Source: a virus
Virus record (IMG/VR): IMGVR_UViG_3300046683_000059
Coordinates: 1 to 60,230 of that record
Reading direction: 5' to 3' (one strand)
Length of the DNA stretch: 60,230 nucleotides
Both the position numbers and the translations under genes were made by a program. Below, one piece after another: positions 1 to 6,656 of this stretch (its first letter is position 1; each line of letters begins with the position of its first letter). The notes beneath the pieces were generated by a model. It saw only the letters and a program-made list of their open reading frames with translations, did no database searches and was not told the origin of the DNA.

Positions 1-81
1 TAAATGCCTTTCCTGTTTTTACTGCGCTTGTGTAGTAGTATACAAAGAACGTTGGTGGATACAACATAAAAAGGTGACAGA

Positions 82-240
82 ATGAGAAGCATAAAAATAG
101 ACAGAAAAGCGATACGGTTTATCTATACCGGTGGGCAAACTAACGCTCATTGGAACCTAATTACTTTCCATCTAAAAATGTTCTTGCTTCTGTGCAAAGA
201 TGGGCTTGTTAATATTTGGTATAGTAAGAGGGTAAAATGA
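82..240 (+). CDS. Small hypothetical protein (52 aa)
   Basis: ATG at 82 follows an AGGTGA ribosome site at about 72-77 and reads 52 codons to TGA at 238-240. The product is basic at both ends with a hydrophobic middle (LKMFLLLCKDGLVNIWY, about residues 32-48), which could be amphipathic rather than a true membrane span. Its stop overlaps the next start as ATGA, the coupling used throughout this operon, which is the main support for it being real. I do not recognise a family. Confidence 0.5.
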   Translation: MRSIKIDRKAIRFIYTGGQTNAHWNLITFHLKMFLLLCKDGLVNIWYSKRVK

Positions 241-410
241 AAAACTATACGTATACGTATACAAATCACAAACTAAAAGATGACGATAAACAAAAGAAAA
301 TAGTAATAGAAGCTGATGGAATAATAGAGGCAGATGAAATATACAAAGAAAAAACAGGCTTAGACCCTGTTAAATGTACCTATATTGGCTGTTCTGTTGG
401 TGTAAAATGA
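237..410 (+). CDS. Small acidic hypothetical protein (57 aa)
   Basis: Starts at ATG 237 inside the stop of the previous gene and ends with TGA at 408-410, which again overlaps the next ATG at 407. The first codons run through a tandem GTATAC repeat (251-262), giving a YTYTY stretch. The rest is charged and lysine/glutamate rich, with two cysteines near the end (CTYIGC). No family is recognised. The back-to-back ATGA overlaps on both sides argue that it is translated. Confidence 0.55.
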   Translation: MKNYTYTYTNHKLKDDDKQKKIVIEADGIIEADEIYKEKTGLDPVKCTYIGCSVGVK

Positions 411-898
411 AACGGTTTTACTTCTTGAAATACTTGGGTCAAGTGTTTGCTCTTGAGCCTAAGACCCGAACCCTGCTGCAAGCCTCACCAGCGGGCGCAG
501 GAGCGCCGCGCCTGACTATCGCGACCCTCGACACACTAGCAATCCCGCCGGGGCGTAGACACACACGTAAAGCGGCTATCTGGGAGCTAACCCCGTTGCG
601 GCTTTTAATAGAGTACGAATTAAATAAGAAAAGAAAGATAGGAGAACCACTAGAGGTAGTTTATCCTTATGTTACTCCATTGCCTAAACCATTGGTAGCG
701 TTTTTATCCAGAGAAGAGTGGACAGAACAAAACCAAAAAGATTGGGATCAATATCAAAGAAATAAAGACAATAAGAAAAAGAAACAACAACGGGATAGGA
801 ACAGGCACCCACATCATCGCGTAGTAAAACTAAGTAGTCAACAAGCTAGTTCGGCATTAGAAGGATATACCACTGTTTTAGATGAAGAGACAGAATAA
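407..898 (+). CDS. Hypothetical protein with basic C-terminus (163 aa)
   Basis: I use the ATG at 407 because it overlaps the upstream stop as ATGA; an in-frame ATG at 374 lies inside the previous gene. The N-terminal third (about residues 17-65) is encoded by a GC-rich island (roughly 470-600) unlike its AT-rich flanks. The segment around residues 120-145 is strongly basic and polar (KDNKKKKQQRDRNRH), suggesting nucleic-acid contact or disorder. It ends in TAATG overlapping the next gene. Function unknown; the abrupt base-composition change within one frame is the odd feature. Confidence 0.6.
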   Translation: MKRFYFLKYLGQVFALEPKTRTLLQASPAGAGAPRLTIATLDTLAIPPGRRHTRKAAIWELTPLRLLIEYELNKKRKIGEPLEVVYPYVTPLPKPLVAFLSREEWTEQNQKDWDQYQRNKDNKKKKQQRDRNRHPHHRVVKLSSQQASSALEGYTTVLDEETE

Positions 899-1089
899 TG
901 TGGAATAGATTAAGGCGTATAGTAATGCGGTGGGTATGGATGAAACAGTATGAAAAGTCTTTAAATGATAGAGCAGAAGTAGAACAAATACTTTTAGATG
1001 TATCTAGGGGAGTGCGGCATATGCTTACGCCTAAAGAGTGTCGCATGTTAGCAATGAAGCTAGGTGTACCTAAAGAGTGGAGAGACTAA
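898..1089 (+). CDS. Small basic hypothetical protein (63 aa)
   Basis: ATG at 898 shares bases with the previous TAA (TAATG). The protein starts MWNRLRRIVMRWVW, an amphipathic, arginine- and tryptophan-rich stretch that could bind membrane or RNA. It is followed by a helical region. The next gene begins at 1091, two bases after this stop. No family recognised. Confidence 0.55.
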   Translation: MWNRLRRIVMRWVWMKQYEKSLNDRAEVEQILLDVSRGVRHMLTPKECRMLAMKLGVPKEWRD

Positions 1090-1090
1090 A

Positions 1091-1276
1091 ATGAGATTTG
1101 AAATAAAAAGAGCTGGCAATGGCCGTTACTACTGGTTTCTTTTTGATGATGATAATCTATTTGTATGTTCTAGTCAAAGAGATTATAAAGAGCCAGAGTT
1201 AGCTTACCAAGCTTGTGAAGAATTAATAAGCACAATGCGGAACCCAAGCGAAGAAATTAAAATTCGGGTGACATAA
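1091..1276 (+). CDS. DUF1508/YegP-like small protein (61 aa)
   Basis: Start chosen at ATG 1091, preceded by GGAGAG at 1079-1084. The beginning (FEIKRAGNGRYYWFLFDDDN) has the look of the DUF1508 (YegP) fold: a beta strand, an NG(R/Q)YYW turn and a second strand followed by a helix. The usual two-repeat form is about 110 residues, so this would be a single repeat. Function of the family is unknown. This is the last gene before the promoter at 1287-1314, so a new transcription unit starts after it. Confidence 0.55.
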   Translation: MRFEIKRAGNGRYYWFLFDDDNLFVCSSQRDYKEPELAYQACEELISTMRNPSEEIKIRVT

Positions 1277-1286
1277 GAAAAAGTGC

Positions 1287-1314
1287 TTGACGGTGGTATT
1301 GGTTGTGCTATACT
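1287..1314 (+). promoter_or_regulatory. sigma70-type promoter
   Basis: TTGACG (1287-1292), a 16-base spacer and TATACT (1309-1314) match the sigma70 consensus. The -35 is preceded by GC, giving GCTTGAC, as at 4461 and in the leftward promoters at 54206 and 58438. The ATG of the metalloprotein gene lies 32 bases after the -10. Confidence 0.75.
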
Positions 1315-1345
1315 GAGAGTGTAAGGCAGTCTTTTGGAGAGTGCT

Positions 1346-2113
1346 ATGCGGAGAAGTTTTAAAAGATCAAATGTTGTCCCACAATGGGCAAGAGAAATAA
1401 CAGACGCAGAAGCGGGAAGCGATGTTAAAATAATCTGGTACTCCTATAAAAATGGATACCGTGGACATGGGAAAGGTAGCCCTTGGGACAAAAGAATTAC
1501 GTGTCACGCAGATAATGATAGAACAAGAGCTAGTGTGTGTTTAGTTTTACATGAGATTACCCATGTAATAACTCCGATTGACGCAGTTAGGAATAGAGAA
1601 AGATGGGCATGGCATGGTCCAGAGTTTATTAAAAGGGTAATTAAACTGTACGAGAAGTATGGCGTATTAGAATATGCTTCTGAATGGGAACACTACAAGC
1701 GAATCCGCAGCGCAATAAAGAGGTATTTACTTATGAACAAATACAAAAATGCAGGTGGTGACAGTAATACGTATGTCCAAGTCAAATGCCCAGTATGTGG
1801 CTATAAGGATATCACACAAGATAAAGCTAACTGGACTTGCTCAGAGTGTGCAGATAAAAAAGAGATGAAAAGTCGAGTAGCAAGCGGAATAAAAACAGCA
1901 ATAGCTGACAAGCGAACTTCGCTAGAGTTAAAGACAGCATTAAATACGCTATTGCCTAAGTTTGAAGAGAAACTGGTACCAGTAAAAGAAGATGACTTTA
2001 TGCAAGCGCTCCGTAAAGTAACCGGGATCAAAGAACCGGAACCGGCAAAGGTAATAAAAGAATATACAGTGAATGGACTCCAGTGTAAGATAGTGAGTAC
2101 CAAGAGGAATTAA
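1346..2113 (+). CDS. SprT-like zinc metalloprotein (255 aa)
   Basis: Residues about 66-72 read LHEITHV, an HExxH metalloprotease motif, and WHGPEF follows about 20 residues later; an HGPEF-type third ligand is typical of SprT-like and related phage metallopeptidase families. A zinc ribbon follows at about residues 145-168 (CPVCGY and CSEC). The C-terminal third is basic and probably disordered. I chose ATG 1346 over TTG 1334 because GGAG at 1336-1339 is correctly placed for it. SprT/SPRTN proteins cut DNA-bound proteins; a role in removing host DNA-binding proteins is inference only. Confidence 0.75.
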   Translation: MRRSFKRSNVVPQWAREITDAEAGSDVKIIWYSYKNGYRGHGKGSPWDKRITCHADNDRTRASVCLVLHEITHVITPIDAVRNRERWAWHGPEFIKRVIKLYEKYGVLEYASEWEHYKRIRSAIKRYLLMNKYKNAGGDSNTYVQVKCPVCGYKDITQDKANWTCSECADKKEMKSRVASGIKTAIADKRTSLELKTALNTLLPKFEEKLVPVKEDDFMQALRKVTGIKEPEPAKVIKEYTVNGLQCKIVSTKRN

Positions 2114-2114
2114 A

Positions 2115-2294
2115 ATGACCAGTCACAAGGAAAAGAAACGCAAGAGGGAACAGTATTATAAAACAAGAATGGCAAAGATTAAAAAGGAATTTCTCTGCGT
2201 GAATTGTGGTCAACCGGGGGCGCATTATGTTCCGCCCGGTTTTGGTATGCCGGGGTTTTTTGATTGTGAGAAGGAGAAAAAGAATGAGAATTAA
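2115..2294 (+). CDS. Small zinc-ribbon protein (59 aa)
   Basis: ATG at 2115, immediately after the metalloprotein stop. A basic N-terminal helix (residues 1-26) precedes CVNCGQPG and a later cysteine in GFFDC. This C-x2-C...C pattern is common in small phage zinc-knuckle proteins that bind nucleic acid or partner proteins. The end overlaps the next gene by 11 bases, and that gene's ribosome site (AAGGAG) lies within this one. Specific role unknown. Confidence 0.65.
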   Translation: MTSHKEKKRKREQYYKTRMAKIKKEFLCVNCGQPGAHYVPPGFGMPGFFDCEKEKKNEN

Positions 2295-2529
2295 AGTACC
2301 AGTAGTAGAAATGGAGATAGATGTAGAAGGAAAAATGATTTGGATTCATTCACCGCTAGGTGCGACAGTGCTTAGAATTAAGTGCTGGAGTGGAATAGAA
2401 CTAAGTAAGTGTACAGATAACCCAGTAACACATTTTGATTTAAATATAGGTTTGCCACCGGGGAATACTTACGGGGATCGTGGGGGTAGAGTTGGTATTT
2501 GTCTTGGTCCAGATGCAGTAAAGGAGTAA
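2284..2529 (+). CDS. Hypothetical protein (81 aa)
   Basis: Start at ATG 2284, with AAGGAG about 10 bases upstream inside the zinc-ribbon gene; a longer open frame from 2206 is discarded because it would overlap that gene far more. The product looks like a small beta-rich domain (alternating hydrophobic residues in RIKVPVVEMEIDV). The tail is glycine rich. No family recognised. Confidence 0.6.
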   Translation: MRIKVPVVEMEIDVEGKMIWIHSPLGATVLRIKCWSGIELSKCTDNPVTHFDLNIGLPPGNTYGDRGGRVGICLGPDAVKE

Positions 2530-2534
2530 ACAAA

Positions 2535-2684
2535 ATGGCAATCAGAAACAGGCGTCGCGGATACATTGTCAGTACCAGAGCAAAAGACGACAGTGCGAAA
2601 CCGAACAGAAAGCGGCACATGGGAAATAAACACAGAAAGAAAGCAAGAAACAAAGTTAAAATGAGAAGTCATAGGAGAAATTAA
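2535..2684 (+). CDS. Highly basic small protein (49 aa)
   Basis: ATG 2535 has AAGGAG at 2521-2526. Nearly half the residues are Arg, Lys or His and there is almost no hydrophobic core, so it is probably disordered and binds nucleic acid. It sits directly upstream of, and abuts, the next gene (TAA at 2682-2684, ATG at 2685). Function unknown. Confidence 0.6.
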   Translation: MAIRNRRRGYIVSTRAKDDSAKPNRKRHMGNKHRKKARNKVKMRSHRRN

Positions 2685-2948
2685 ATGGCATTTAAAGTTG
2701 ATGTACATCGTTTAGGCGAACGTCATGGTACTACTGGTATTTATATTCGGGCTACTGCGCCGGATGGTGGATTTGGTACTTATGATATTGCAGAACTAGA
2801 TCGGGCTTCATTGCGTGACTGGTTGCGCTCGCGTGGTGGTGATAACTTGTGGGCTGAAAATACTGTTTTTATTTTATTGGGACATGAACCTTGGGCACCT
2901 AACGAGGGTCAATATGTTCCAGAAGTAGTAGTGGTTAAAAAAGATTAA
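2685..2948 (+). CDS. Hypothetical protein (87 aa)
   Basis: Starts on the base after the previous stop. The sequence looks like a compact alpha/beta domain: beta-rich N-terminus (VHRLGERHGTTGIYIRATA), then a helix (ELDRASLRDWLRSRG) and a closing strand (VPEVVVV). No family is recognised. Its stop is followed by the long RNA hairpin at 2951-3018. Confidence 0.6.
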   Translation: MAFKVDVHRLGERHGTTGIYIRATAPDGGFGTYDIAELDRASLRDWLRSRGGDNLWAENTVFILLGHEPWAPNEGQYVPEVVVVKKD

Positions 2949-2950
2949 TA

Positions 2951-3018
2951 GACAGCGCGGCAGGAATGAAAGCTAACTGTTTTTGCCCCAGTTAGTGAGT
3001 AGTTCTTGCTGCGCCGTC
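2951..3018 (+). other. Long imperfect RNA hairpin between genes
   Basis: The 5' arm GACAGCGCGGCAGGAA (2951-2966) pairs with TTCTTGCTGCGCCGTC (3003-3018) as a 16-pair helix with one A.C mismatch and two G.U pairs. The loop holds a second hairpin, CTAACT/AGTTAG. There is no U-run, so it is not an intrinsic terminator. It lies between a stop and the ribosome site of the next gene and could be an RNase III-type processing or stability element. Confidence 0.6.
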
Positions 3019-3034
3019 ATGGCTAGGAGGATTT

Positions 3035-3229
3035 ATGTTATCAGGTGTAGTAGTTTTAAGTGTATGGGTACTTGGTTTCGTTTTACTTCTATTGGTCCCA
3101 GTGCATAAGCGCTGGAAGGATGATGGTGACTGTAGAGAAGTAGTGTGGCATACTTTAAGAATCCCGACAAATTTAGAGCGTTTTACTTTATGGCGTTCTA
3201 AGATTTATATTAAGGAGGATGTAAAGTGA
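3035..3229 (+). CDS. Small membrane protein, one N-terminal span (64 aa)
   Basis: A strong AGGAGG at 3025-3030 precedes ATG 3035. Residues 3-23 form a hydrophobic span (GVVVLSVWVLGFVLLLLVPV), followed by a charged tail, so a single-pass inner-membrane protein is likely. The stop overlaps the GTG of the next membrane-protein gene, suggesting that the two act together. Role unknown. Confidence 0.6.
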   Translation: MLSGVVVLSVWVLGFVLLLLVPVHKRWKDDGDCREVVWHTLRIPTNLERFTLWRSKIYIKEDVK

Positions 3230-3396
3230 AAGTGAGGCGTGAAGACCGGGTAGACTTCGACCAGACGGCCCTAGCTGTACAGGCGATGAAGGAACGCCAG
3301 AGGCAACGGGCGCGGCAGAGGGTGTTGCTGGTGATCGGTACGGTGTCCCTGCTGGTTGCCGTGCTGATCGCAGTAGGGGTGAAAATATTTTTCTAA
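3226..3396 (+). CDS. Tail-anchored small membrane protein (56 aa)
   Basis: GTG at 3226 overlaps the upstream stop (GTGA) and follows AAGGAGG. Residues 1-33 are strongly charged and arginine rich (KERQRQRARQR). Residues about 34-53 are a hydrophobic C-terminal anchor (LLVIGTVSLLVAVLIAVGV). The gene is clearly GC-rich with CTG/GTG codons, unlike the AT-rich membrane-protein gene it is coupled to. That suggests different ancestry or selection for efficient translation. Function unknown. Confidence 0.6.
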   Translation: MKVRREDRVDFDQTALAVQAMKERQRQRARQRVLLVIGTVSLLVAVLIAVGVKIFF

Positions 3397-3402
3397 AAGG
3401 TG

Positions 3403-3431
3403 TTGACAACCGGAAAAGATAGGCGTAGAGT
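3403..3431 (+). promoter_or_regulatory. sigma70-type promoter
   Basis: A consensus TTGACA (3403-3408), 17-base spacer and TAGAGT (3426-3431; four of six matches). It overlaps the end of the previous gene closely and sits 60 bases before the gene at 3492. The leader contains TAGGGG/CCCCTA arms able to form a hairpin (about 3443-3470). Confidence 0.65.
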
Positions 3432-3491
3432 CAGCACTGAGCTAGGGGAAGACCTTAGCCGCTACCCCTAAACAAACATAAAGGAAAGACA

Positions 3492-3899
3492 ATGGAATTT
3501 CAGATTTTCTCAAAGGTACCAGCACCCCCGCAGAAGCGTGGTCCCGGCTTTGGTGTACGTGAAAGCAAGTACCCGTTCGATAAGCTGGACGTAGACGATG
3601 TACTGGTGATCCCCGGTACGACCAGCAAGAATTTTGGTCCTACTGTTCGTGCAGCGGAGCAACGTCTAAAGGGTTTTTACTTTACTGTCCGCACCGGTCC
3701 CGTAATGGTCAAGGGTGAAGACGGTTCCGATATCGAAGTGGTCCCGGCAGGTGCCGTTGGCGTATGGCGCATTGCCGTGAAGGCTCCGCGTAAGCCGCAG
3801 AAGGCGCGCAGTGCCGAGGATAAGGCCGCTGCGACGGCGAAGGCGAAGGCGACACGCGAAGCGAACAAGGCCGCTAAGCTGGCTGCGAAAGCCGGGTAA
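3492..3899 (+). CDS. Basic, Ala/Lys-tailed hypothetical protein (135 aa)
   Basis: Has its own promoter (3403-3431) and GGAAAG upstream of the ATG. Residues 1-95 look like a folded beta-rich domain. From about residue 96 to the end the chain is a run of Lys, Ala, Arg and Glu (KAPRKPQKARSAEDKAAATA), like histone-tail or DNA-coating proteins. GC-ending codons dominate, in contrast to most neighbours, which fits high expression early in infection. The tail suggests nucleic-acid binding; no family recognised. Confidence 0.65.
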   Translation: MEFQIFSKVPAPPQKRGPGFGVRESKYPFDKLDVDDVLVIPGTTSKNFGPTVRAAEQRLKGFYFTVRTGPVMVKGEDGSDIEVVPAGAVGVWRIAVKAPRKPQKARSAEDKAAATAKAKATREANKAAKLAAKAG

Positions 3900-3931
3900 T
3901 AGATTTAAAGTAAGTAGCCTCAACACAAGGA

Positions 3932-4244
3932 TGATACCAGACTACAGGGATGGGCAAACTAGGGTATGATAGGCGGAAAGTAGAATAGCAAGACGTGACG
4001 AAACGCCTTGTGAGTGGAGACTAAAATTAGCCTCTCATTCTACAAAAAACGGGGCAAATCAGGACACCCTTGCGAGGGAGCTAAGTCCACCGGACGCTGT
4101 AACCGGTTGCAGTAAGAGAGTTTTAAGAGCTGTTGCATGGAAAAGGAGCGTGGCGAGAGCTTTGGCGAATTTCTCGCGGGTACCCTGAAATGACAGGGAC
4201 TAATACCGTCCTAGAACTGGTCCTCATGCAACAGCCTTTAAAAC
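3932..4244 (+). ncRNA. Candidate large structured noncoding RNA
   Basis: About 310 bases without a credible gene fold into many helices by eye. ATACC (3934-3938) pairs with GGTAT (3963-3967). GTAGAAT (3980-3986) pairs with ATTCTAC (4037-4043) around two hairpins (CAAG/CTTG with CGT/ACG at 3989-4010, and one at 4016-4035), forming a three-way junction. Next come CCCT/AGGG (4067-4078), GTCC/GGAC (4085-4095) and CTGTAA/TTGCAG (4097-4112). A 20-pair helix joins 4120-4139 to 4225-4244 (one mismatch, one wobble) and encloses GCGAGA/TCTCGC and CCCTG/CAGGG hairpins. No U-run ends it, so it may be processed from, or be the 5' leader of, the transcript of the gene at 4271. Family unknown. Confidence 0.65.
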
Positions 4245-4270
4245 TAATATTCATTAGGAGATAAAACCCT

Positions 4271-4423
4271 ATGAAGACTGAAATTGAAATTGCTATTAGA
4301 GCATTGCTAGTTAAGATGACCGCAAGTGTAACAACGGAAGAGGCTTTAAAGTTTACACAATCAATGTTAAACTTAGCTCATACAGCCGTTACGTTAGCTG
4401 CATTAAAGGACAAGCAAGAGTAA
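4271..4423 (+). CDS. Small helical hypothetical protein (50 aa)
   Basis: ATG 4271 has AGGAG at 4256-4260, 10 bases upstream and immediately after the structured RNA. The product is a short alpha-helical protein with a heptad-like hydrophobic pattern (IEIAIRALLVKM and LKFTQSMLNLAHTAVTLAAL). It could be expressed from the same transcript as the RNA element and be controlled by it. Function unknown. Confidence 0.6.
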   Translation: MKTEIEIAIRALLVKMTASVTTEEALKFTQSMLNLAHTAVTLAALKDKQE

Positions 4424-4460
4424 GGAGTTTTTAGTACCAAAACACCGGCAAAAAAAGGGC

Positions 4461-4489
4461 TTGACAAGGCTCCCCGGTAGGCGTATACA
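4461..4489 (+). promoter_or_regulatory. sigma70-type promoter for a short transcript
   Basis: TTGACA (4461-4466), 17-base spacer, TATACA (4484-4489), again with GC before the -35. Transcription should start near 4496, and the only thing before the terminator at 4579-4600 is about 100 bases of structured noncoding sequence. Confidence 0.75.
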
Positions 4490-4495
4490 GGCGGA

Positions 4496-4600
4496 TTCCC
4501 CGGCTCAGGATCACTCTCCGATTAAGGCCGTCGAGCGCTCCGTCTCCCCTGCGCTCCGGTCTGTGCAAGTCAAAGCACAACCCTTAGCCGGGTTTTTTTT
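4496..4600 (+). ncRNA. Candidate small RNA or attenuator leader
   Basis: A transcript from the promoter at 4461-4489 to an intrinsic terminator would be about 105 nt. It holds GAGCGC/GCGCTC (4533-4538 with 4551-4556), TGTGC/GCACA (4562-4566 with 4575-4579), and the terminator hairpin AACCC/GGGTT (4579-4583 with 4590-4594) running into eight Ts (4593-4600). No open frame with a ribosome site lies inside. It may be a free regulatory RNA, or a leader that conditionally terminates before the gene at 4662. Confidence 0.65.
4579..4600 (+). terminator. Intrinsic terminator of the short RNA
   Basis: AACCC, a TTAGCC loop and GGGTT are followed directly by a T-run to 4600. The stem is short (5 pairs), but the U-tract is long. 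Confidence 0.7.
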
Positions 4601-4661
4601 ACTAAGTTTCTAAACTAGACTCACCTAACATAATCCTAGACAACCAAAAGAGAGAAATAAA

Positions 4662-4832
4662 ATGAGCAATGCGATGACGGAATTTAAATCCTATACCGAT
4701 GCAGACAAAGCCGCACTTCGTGAGTTGACCGCTTACGCGAAAGAGAAGACCGGCAAAGACGTGAAGACCGGGGATATGATCTGTGCATTGACACCCGGCT
4801 TAGAGACTCCGAAAGAGTTGATGGGCATCTAA
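4662..4832 (+). CDS. Small hypothetical protein (56 aa)
   Basis: ATG 4662 is preceded by AGAGA (4651-4655). It encodes a compact, mostly helical protein (TDADKAALRELTAYAKEKTG) with GC-leaning codons. The gene is bracketed by terminators at 4579-4600 and 4881-4914, so it is its own small unit, transcribed only by readthrough of the upstream terminator or from an unseen promoter. Function unknown. Confidence 0.6.
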   Translation: MSNAMTEFKSYTDADKAALRELTAYAKEKTGKDVKTGDMICALTPGLETPKELMGI

Positions 4833-4880
4833 TCTAAACCATAACTAAAGGTAGGTGATCCTAAATCTGTTCCAAAGCGA

Positions 4881-4914
4881 AGCCCCGGCGCTTAAACCGG
4901 GGCTATTTTATTTT
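4881..4914 (+). terminator. Intrinsic terminator directly before an SD site
   Basis: AGCCCCGG (4881-4888) pairs with CCGGGGCT (4897-4904), with an 8-base loop, followed by ATTTTATTTT. The GGAGGG ribosome site of the exported-protein gene begins at once (4915), with no room for a promoter. Confidence 0.8.
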
Positions 4915-4926
4915 GGAGGGTTGCAA

Positions 4927-6606
4927 ATGAAAATGAAGAGAGTGTTAGCGGGGGGCTTACTACTGCTTGCTAGTAGTTTAGCTTTCGCAGTACACAACGA
5001 AGGGGTATTAGAGTTAGATGGTAACGCTGTTAATGATCCTGCGGTACCGGGGATCGACTGGCAAGATGTTTTTCTTACTCCCGCTGTAGGTCAGAGTTTT
5101 ATTAATGACCTTTTTAATTCAAGTGCTGATAATGCTTTTATCGGTGGCGGGTCCAAAGATGTACGAGATATTCCTTTATGGGGACAGACTTTAACCGGGT
5201 CACCAGACAAGGATGATTTAGAACACGCAATGGCTGCTTTATTTACCGTTAATGGTGATGAAGTAGTTTATTTTGCTGCGGATCGTGATAGCAATAACGG
5301 AGACAGTGCGATTGGTTTCTGGTTCTTTCGTTCAGCAGTAAAAGTAAATGGTAGTGGTGGGTTTGATGGAGTCCATACCGTAGGGGACATTTTAGTTACG
5401 TCCGATTTTCTACAGGGTGGCGGCGCTTCTGTAATCAATGTGTTTAAGTGGGTGGGTGGTGCTAATCCATTATCACTTTTGGCCCATTCTGAAATTAAGA
5501 ATGGCGTACCGATTGGTGGAACTGTTGATCCTGTAACGGGATTGTTCTGTATTAGCAGCGATATTGCTTGTGCAGTAACAAACAAAGCCGCTACACCGGC
5601 ACCTTGGTCTTATACGTTCAAAGGATCGGCTCCCCCTAATACATTCCCACAAGGTACATTCTTTGAAGGTGGAGTTAATCTAACGCAGCTTTTAGGTGGG
5701 TCTGAGTGCTTTAGTAACTTTCTTGTAATGACCCGTACTTCTGCGAGTACAACGGCACAGTTAAAAGACTTTGTTTTAGGACCGTTTAAGAACTGTTCTA
5801 TCGCAGTGTCCAAGACTTGTAACGTAACTCGTTTAACCACTGCCTCAGACAATACGTCTCTTCTGTACTCTGTGGACTATTCTGGAACGGTAACAAATAC
5901 GTCTGATGGTTCTTTACCGATTGGTACGATTATCACTGTGCGGGATGATGTTGGAACACCGGACCCGGCGACTAGTGACGACCAAAGTCAGTCATTTACT
6001 TTAGCTGCGCCATTAGCTAAGAATGGAACACAAGCTTTTACTGGTAGTTTCTTTAGCAATGACAATCCGCCACATAATACTGTCTATGCAACAGCGGCAT
6101 TTAGTGGCAATTCACTAACAGCTAACTTTAGTATTGACTGTTCTCCGCTTTCCTTAAGTCCAGCTTTATCAGTGACCAAGGTTTGCGGTACACCGGCTGG
6201 TGCGCCGGGAGTAGAGTTAGTCCTTAGTGGTGGTAAATTAGTTACACAAGTAAATGTTTCTGGTACTGTATGCAATACTAGCACTACGGCAGGTTTAAAT
6301 CTATCGGTAACTGTAGCCGATGACGCAGTAGGTATTGCTAATCCGCCCGATCCAACGCAATTGTTTAATGGTACGTTAGTACAAGGTGCTGTTGGTACAC
6401 CGGGGCGTTGCGCTGATTACACGTACAGCTATCAGCCTACAGCAGGCGACGGTAACACGACACCGGCAAGCGTGGCAATGTTTAGCGATACGGTAACGGC
6501 AATGGGTAGCAGTCCTGCGCTGCCAGCGGCACAACAGCCTACAGCTACGGCAACGGCACACTGTGCAGTATGTCCATGCAATGGGTTGAATTGTCCTACT
6601 CCGTAA
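4927..6606 (+). CDS. Sec-exported DUF11-like beta-domain protein (559 aa)
   Basis: The true start is ATG 4927, with GGAGGG at 4915-4920; an open frame extends further upstream but runs through the terminator. Residues 1-21 form a signal peptide: basic MKMKR, a hydrophobic LAGGLLLLASSLAFA core and an AFA cleavage site. No lipobox is evident. The rest is Thr/Ser/Val rich, like beta-sandwich surface domains. Two repeats begin with AVSKTCNV-type and SVTKVCG-type strands (about residues 297-430 and 430-550), as in DUF11-like modules. Paired cysteines suggest disulfides, and the tail is CAVCPCNGLNC. Exported phage proteins often alter the host envelope (superinfection exclusion or conversion); that role is inference. 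Confidence 0.7.
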   Translation: MKMKRVLAGGLLLLASSLAFAVHNEGVLELDGNAVNDPAVPGIDWQDVFLTPAVGQSFINDLFNSSADNAFIGGGSKDVRDIPLWGQTLTGSPDKDDLEHAMAALFTVNGDEVVYFAADRDSNNGDSAIGFWFFRSAVKVNGSGGFDGVHTVGDILVTSDFLQGGGASVINVFKWVGGANPLSLLAHSEIKNGVPIGGTVDPVTGLFCISSDIACAVTNKAATPAPWSYTFKGSAPPNTFPQGTFFEGGVNLTQLLGGSECFSNFLVMTRTSASTTAQLKDFVLGPFKNCSIAVSKTCNVTRLTTASDNTSLLYSVDYSGTVTNTSDGSLPIGTIITVRDDVGTPDPATSDDQSQSFTLAAPLAKNGTQAFTGSFFSNDNPPHNTVYATAAFSGNSLTANFSIDCSPLSLSPALSVTKVCGTPAGAPGVELVLSGGKLVTQVNVSGTVCNTSTTAGLNLSVTVADDAVGIANPPDPTQLFNGTLVQGAVGTPGRCADYTYSYQPTAGDGNTTPASVAMFSDTVTAMGSSPALPAAQQPTATATAHCAVCPCNGLNCPTP

Positions 6607-6620
6607 TAGTTCTAGAACCG

Positions 6621-6638
6621 GGGCGCAAGGATGCGCCC
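6621..6638 (+). other. GC hairpin before a ribosome site
   Basis: GGGCGC (6621-6626) and GCGCCC (6633-6638) form a 6-pair hairpin after the exported-protein stop. It has no U-run and is followed by TAGGAG, the ribosome site for the gene at 6657. It is more likely an mRNA-stability or translation element than a terminator. Confidence 0.5.
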
Positions 6639-6656
6639 ACTAGGAGTTAAATCTAA

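Noticed and set aside
3932-4244. Retron, group I/II intron, tmRNA or DGR template
   Set aside because: No reverse transcriptase or interrupted gene is present and none of the conserved cores of these RNAs is visible.
4855-4926. N-terminal extension of the exported protein from 4855
   Set aside because: It would read through the terminator hairpin and hide the signal peptide; ATG 4927 has a strong ribosome site.
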